Assembly: GCF_007483665.1 (NCBI RefSeq)
Contig: NZ_ML660190.1
Span: 1 to 64,000 of the forward strand
Length of the DNA stretch: 64,000 nt
Source of the DNA: Catellatospora sichuanensis
GTDB lineage: Bacteria; Actinomycetota; Actinomycetes; Mycobacteriales; Micromonosporaceae
Direction: 5' to 3'
The notes beneath the pieces are model-generated. The model made no database searches. It saw only the letters and a list, made by a program, of their open reading frames with translations, and was not told the origin of the DNA. Below are positions 61,044 to 64,000 of the stretch, in pieces (position 1 is the stretch's first letter; every line of letters begins with the position of its first letter). The translations under genes and the position numbers were made by a program.

Positions 61044-62345
61044 TCATGCCCCGCCTCCCGGCCGGAGCAGGCGGCCGATCGGCTCCACACCGGCGAGGCG
61101 GCCGCGTAGCCAGGTGTCGCGCACGACGCCGCGCAGCGGGCGGCCGTCGTAGGGCGAGACGTGGTGGCGGTGCAGCAGCCGGGTCGCGTCGACGGTGAAC
61201 TCGGCGTCGGGGTCGAAGGCCACCAGGTCCGCGTCGGCGCCCTCGGCGATCCGTCCCTTGCGGGGCAGGCCGACCAGGTCGGCGGTGTTGCCGGCCATCC
61301 AGCGGACCACGTCGGCGAGGCTGTGCCCGCGCTGCGCCGCGGCGGTCCAGATCAGCGGCAGCCCGAGCTGCACGGACGCGATACCGCCCCAGGCGGTGCC
61401 GAAGTCGCCGGCTTTCAGCTCGGGCGGGCACGGCGAGTGGTCGGACACCACGCAGTCGATCACCCCGTCGGCCAGCGCCTGCCAGAGCGCATCCTGATGG
61501 GACTTGTCCCGGATCGGCGGGCAGCACTTGTACTGCGTCGCGCCGTCGGGCACCTGGGCGGCGTCCAGGGTCAGGTAGTGCGGGCAGGTCTCGGCGGTGA
61601 TGCGGACGCCCTCGCGGCGCGCCGCGGCGATCAGCGGGAGCGCGTCGGCGGCGGCCAGGTGCAGGATGTGCACCCGGGCTCCGGTGCGCCGGGCCGCATC
61701 GATCGCGGCGGCGACGGCACGGCGCTCGGCCCGCGGCGGGCGCGAGGCGACGAAGTCCGCGAAGTGCTCGCCGTACGCGGCGGTGACCAGCGACGGGTCT
61801 TCGGCGTGCACCACGAACAGCGCGTCGACCGCGCCGAGCGCCTCCTCCAGCCCCGCCGGGTCCAGCGGCGGGAACTCCGGCACCCCCGAGTCGATGAGGA
61901 ACGCCTTGAAGCCGAACACGCCCTGCTGGTGCAGCGCGGGCAGCTGCGCGGCGTTGCCGGGCACCGCGCCGCCCCAGAAGCCGACGTCCACGAAGCACTG
62001 CTCGACGGCGGCGGCCCGTTTGACGTGCAGCGCCTGCACGTCGACGGTGGGCGGAATCGAGTTCAGCGGCATGTCGACGATGGTGGTGACGCCGCCCGCG
62101 GCGGCCGCCCGGGTGGCGCTGTCGAAGCCCTCCCACTGGGTGCGCCCCGGCTCGTTGACGTGCACGTGGGTGTCGACCAGGCCGGGCAGCAGCGCGCACT
62201 CCCCCAGGTCGATGACGTCGTTGCCGGCCAGCGCCTGGAAGCCGGCGACCGCGGCGATGACTCCGTCGCGGATGCCGACGTCGGCGGGCCGCTCGCCGTC
62301 CGGGGTGAGCGTGCGGTGCGAGCGCAGGATCAGGTCGTAGTTCAC
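61044..62345 (-). CDS. allB: Allantoinase
   Basis: 433 residues from GTG 62345. The amidohydrolase metal site is present: H60 and H62 in LVDTHVHVNEPGRTQWEGF, carboxylated K147 in GVFGFKAFL, and later His and Asp in ILHLAAADAL and CVVSDHSPCP. It opens the ring of allantoin to allantoate. The start overlaps the stop of the upstream gene (GTGA), so translation is coupled. Confidence 0.96.
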   Translation of the reverse strand: MNYDLILRSHRTLTPDGERPADVGIRDGVIAAVAGFQALAGNDVIDLGECALLPGLVDTHVHVNEPGRTQWEGFDSATRAAAAGGVTTIVDMPLNSIPPTVDVQALHVKRAAAVEQCFVDVGFWGGAVPGNAAQLPALHQQGVFGFKAFLIDSGVPEFPPLDPAGLEEALGAVDALFVVHAEDPSLVTAAYGEHFADFVASRPPRAERRAVAAAIDAARRTGARVHILHLAAADALPLIAAARREGVRITAETCPHYLTLDAAQVPDGATQYKCCPPIRDKSHQDALWQALADGVIDCVVSDHSPCPPELKAGDFGTAWGGIASVQLGLPLIWTAAAQRGHSLADVVRWMAGNTADLVGLPRKGRIAEGADADLVAFDPDAEFTVDATRLLHRHHVSPYDGRPLRGVVRDTWLRGRLAGVEPIGRLLRPGGGA

Positions 62346-63574
62346 AGCGGGTCCAGCATAGATCGATCGACGCCGAATTCGCCGATATCCAGCGCGCCGC
62401 ACTCCACGGCGCGTCGCAGGAACCCGGACAGCGCCCGCGCGGTCGCCGGTTCGTCGAGGTAGCCGGTGCCGCGCGCGCCGCTGTCGCGCTGCGCGGCGCT
62501 GTCGCGCCCGGCCAGCCAGGCCCGCAGCCGGGTCGCGGCCGACGGCGCACCCTCCCGGAAGAAGCCGTACGCGGCCGCGTAACGCGTCGGCAGCTGCGCC
62601 GGATGCAGGTCCCAGCCCTGGTAGAAGCCGCGTTCCAGGCTGCGGCGGACCAGGCGCTGGTGCAGCGCCCAGGCGGCCTGCACGGCGGCGGTGTCGCCGA
62701 TCGGCAGCACGTTGGTGGAGCCGTCGACCACGCGTACCCCCGTACCTGCTGCGGCGACCTGCATCACCTGCTTGGCGTGATCGGCGGCCGGATGCTCCAT
62801 GGACTGGTACGCCGCCGCGATGCCCAGCGCCGCCGAGTAGTCGTAGGTGCCGTAGTGCAGCCCCACGCAGCGCCCCTGCGATGCGTGGATCATCGCGGGC
62901 AGCGGGCACACCCCGTCCGGGCCCAGGATGGCCTGCGGCATCTCCACCTGCAGCTCGAAGCGCAGCTGCCCGGCGGCCGGTTCGAGGTGACGGCACAGCC
63001 ACACCAGCGCCTCGACCTGGTCCACCGAGCTGACCTTCGGCAGCGTGATCACGAAGTTCGGCGGGATCGTGCCCAGCGCGTCGAACAGCCGGTCGAGGGT
63101 GCGCAGCGCGCGGGGCCGGGTGTCGGGCTCCAGGCTCTTGATCCGTACGCCGGTGAACGGGGCCGGACGGGCGGCGAGGAACGCGGCGACGCTGCGGGCG
63201 TGCGCGTCCTCGGTCGCGTCCTCGCGGCGGCCGTAACCGTCCTCGAAGTCCACCCGCAGGTCCTCGATCGGTTCGGCGGACAGCTTGCGGCTGATCCGCT
63301 CGTGCAGCATTTCCGGATACGGCAGGCCGTGCTCGGCCAGCGCCGCGAGGGCCTGCTCGCCCCAGCGCGACGCGAGACCGGTGCGCACCCGGTCGGCGGG
63401 CACGTACACGGTGTGCAGCGGCTGGCGGCCGGGTTGCTCGCCCGGCCAGCGGTCGCGGAGCAGTCCGTCGGCCGCCGCCAGTCTGCGGTCCAGCTCCCGG
63501 GCGGGAAGGTGGTCCGTCCCGTCGCGCGGCTCGCGCGGCACGCCGAGGAACTCCTCGGTTCCGGCGGGCGTCAT
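62342..63574 (-). CDS. DUF6986-type protein, HpcH/HpaI aldolase-like
   Basis: 410 residues. It shows the TIM-barrel pattern of the citrate lyase beta/HpcH-HpaI superfamily: EDLRVDFEDGYGRREDATED as metal-binding region, NFVITLPKVSSVDQVEALVW, RFELQVEMPQAILGPDG and CVGLHYGTYDYSAALGI. The family (DUF6986) has no activity known to me. It is coupled on both sides: TGATG with malate synthase and GTGA with allantoinase. This position suggests work on glyoxylate or ureidoglycolate released by allantoicase, but that is a hypothesis. Confidence 0.8.
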   Translation of the reverse strand: MTPAGTEEFLGVPREPRDGTDHLPARELDRRLAAADGLLRDRWPGEQPGRQPLHTVYVPADRVRTGLASRWGEQALAALAEHGLPYPEMLHERISRKLSAEPIEDLRVDFEDGYGRREDATEDAHARSVAAFLAARPAPFTGVRIKSLEPDTRPRALRTLDRLFDALGTIPPNFVITLPKVSSVDQVEALVWLCRHLEPAAGQLRFELQVEMPQAILGPDGVCPLPAMIHASQGRCVGLHYGTYDYSAALGIAAAYQSMEHPAADHAKQVMQVAAAGTGVRVVDGSTNVLPIGDTAAVQAAWALHQRLVRRSLERGFYQGWDLHPAQLPTRYAAAYGFFREGAPSAATRLRAWLAGRDSAAQRDSGARGTGYLDEPATARALSGFLRRAVECGALDIGEFGVDRSMLDPL

Positions 63575-64000
63575 CAGTCGATCAGCTCCCCGGCCGGCAG
63601 GGTCAGGAACTCGACGAAGTCGTCGGCGAGCGCGACCTGCTCGAAGACCCGGCGGGCGGGGGCGTACTCCGGCCCCAGCCCGGCCATCTCCCCCTCGATG
63701 AGCTGTTCCAGCAGCTCGCGGGTGACCGGGGTGGTGCCGCCGTCGAGGACCGCGCCGTTGTGCAGCCACTGCCACAGCTGCGAGCGGGAGATCTCGGCGG
63801 TGGCGGCGTCCTCCATCAGGTTGTCGATCGCGGCCGCGCCGTTGCCGTTCAGCCAGGACTGGATGTAGCGGATGCCGACGTGGATGTTGGCGCGCGCCCC
63901 CGCCAGGGTCGGCTCACCCTCGGTGGTGCGCACGTCGAGCAGGTCGTGGGCACTGACCTGCACGTCCGGGCGCTGGCGGGTGAGCTGGTTCGGCGCCCCG
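63574..64000 (-). CDS. aceB: Malate synthase (C-terminal part)
   Basis: The right edge cuts the gene; the last about 141 residues are visible. GAPNQLTRQRPDVQV, HDLLDVRTTEGEPTLAGARA, IHVGIRYIQSWLNGNGAAAI and the SRSQLWQWLHN segment are typical of the C-terminal domain of malate synthase A. The enzyme joins glyoxylate and acetyl-CoA to malate. As first visible gene of the operon with allantoinase and allantoicase, it should remove the glyoxylate derived from purine breakdown. Confidence 0.93.
   Translation of the reverse strand, partial: GAPNQLTRQRPDVQVSAHDLLDVRTTEGEPTLAGARANIHVGIRYIQSWLNGNGAAAIDNLMEDAATAEISRSQLWQWLHNGAVLDGGTTPVTRELLEQLIEGEMAGLGPEYAPARRVFEQVALADDFVEFLTLPAGELID

Noticed and set aside
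1-64000. CRISPR arrays, tRNA or rRNA genes, insertion sequences, prophage
   Set aside because: No regularly spaced repeats, cloverleaf-like sequences, transposase or phage structural genes were seen on reading both strands.

Overview
The window is chromosomal DNA from a very GC-rich actinobacterium. Mycothiol biosynthesis (mshC with its usual DUF3090 and SCO1664-type neighbours), a PAC2 protein, an F420-type LLM oxidoreductase, Lsr2-like DNA binding and strong G/C bias at third codon positions all point to Actinomycetota, most likely the Micromonosporaceae; the family is an inference. No rRNA, tRNA, CRISPR array, insertion sequence or prophage was seen. About fifty protein genes are supported. 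Many start at an ATG or GTG only 6-7 nt after a TANNNT box, which suggests widespread leaderless transcription.

Layout. (1) 1-6822: a beta-glucan module. It holds the start of a sugar-binding lipoprotein gene, a secreted GH16 glucanase with three F5/8C modules, a secreted F5/8C-DUF1996 protein and a LacI-family regulator. Three near-identical CebR-like operators tie the sugar-binding gene, the glucanase and the regulator together. A DUF305-like lipoprotein and a SHOCT membrane protein lie between. (2) 7013-17428: a DUF2199 protein, a broken acetyltransferase, a 1630-residue kinase-like/AAA/GAF/GGDEF sensor, an M1 peptidase lipoprotein, an FMN-dependent hydroxy-acid oxidase and two orphan genes. 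(3) 17611-22810: an unusual set made of a STAND-type NTPase fused to helical repeats and an APH-like kinase, facing a coupled pair encoding a divergent NDK-like protein and a HAD phosphatase. (4) 23149-29174: a biuret/allophanate nitrogen module (allophanate hydrolase, GntR regulator, two BiuH-family amidohydrolases, NCS2-like permease, AtzH/HpxZ-like protein).

(5) 29263-42584: two secreted proteins, a small membrane protein, an Hsp90-like ATPase coupled to a large TPR protein, an aminotransferase, a DinB-like protein, transhydrogenase pntAB and an EamA exporter. (6) 42696-45967: a reductive pyrimidine-degradation operon (beta-ureidopropionase, dihydropyrimidinase, LLM oxidoreductase). (7) 46378-53746: an FN3 membrane protein, PAC2, a GntR-UTRA regulator, mshC with DUF3090 and SCO1664-type genes, and a small acetyltransferase. 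(8) 53882-58242: a SNF2 helicase followed by a SWIM zinc-finger protein with an Lsr2-like tail. (9) 58324-64000: a purine (allantoin) catabolic operon reading leftward from malate synthase through a DUF6986-type protein, allantoinase, allantoicase, a MocA-like protein and XdhC.

Three separate modules (4, 6 and 9) recover nitrogen from ureido compounds, so scavenging of nitrogen from nucleobases and urea derivatives is a theme. The best candidates for something undescribed are the STAND-APH/HAD/NDK-like set, the Hsp90-TPR pair and the SNF2/SWIM-Lsr2 pair. Intergenic regions also carry long palindromes, two of which are clear copies of one mobile-looking repeat.
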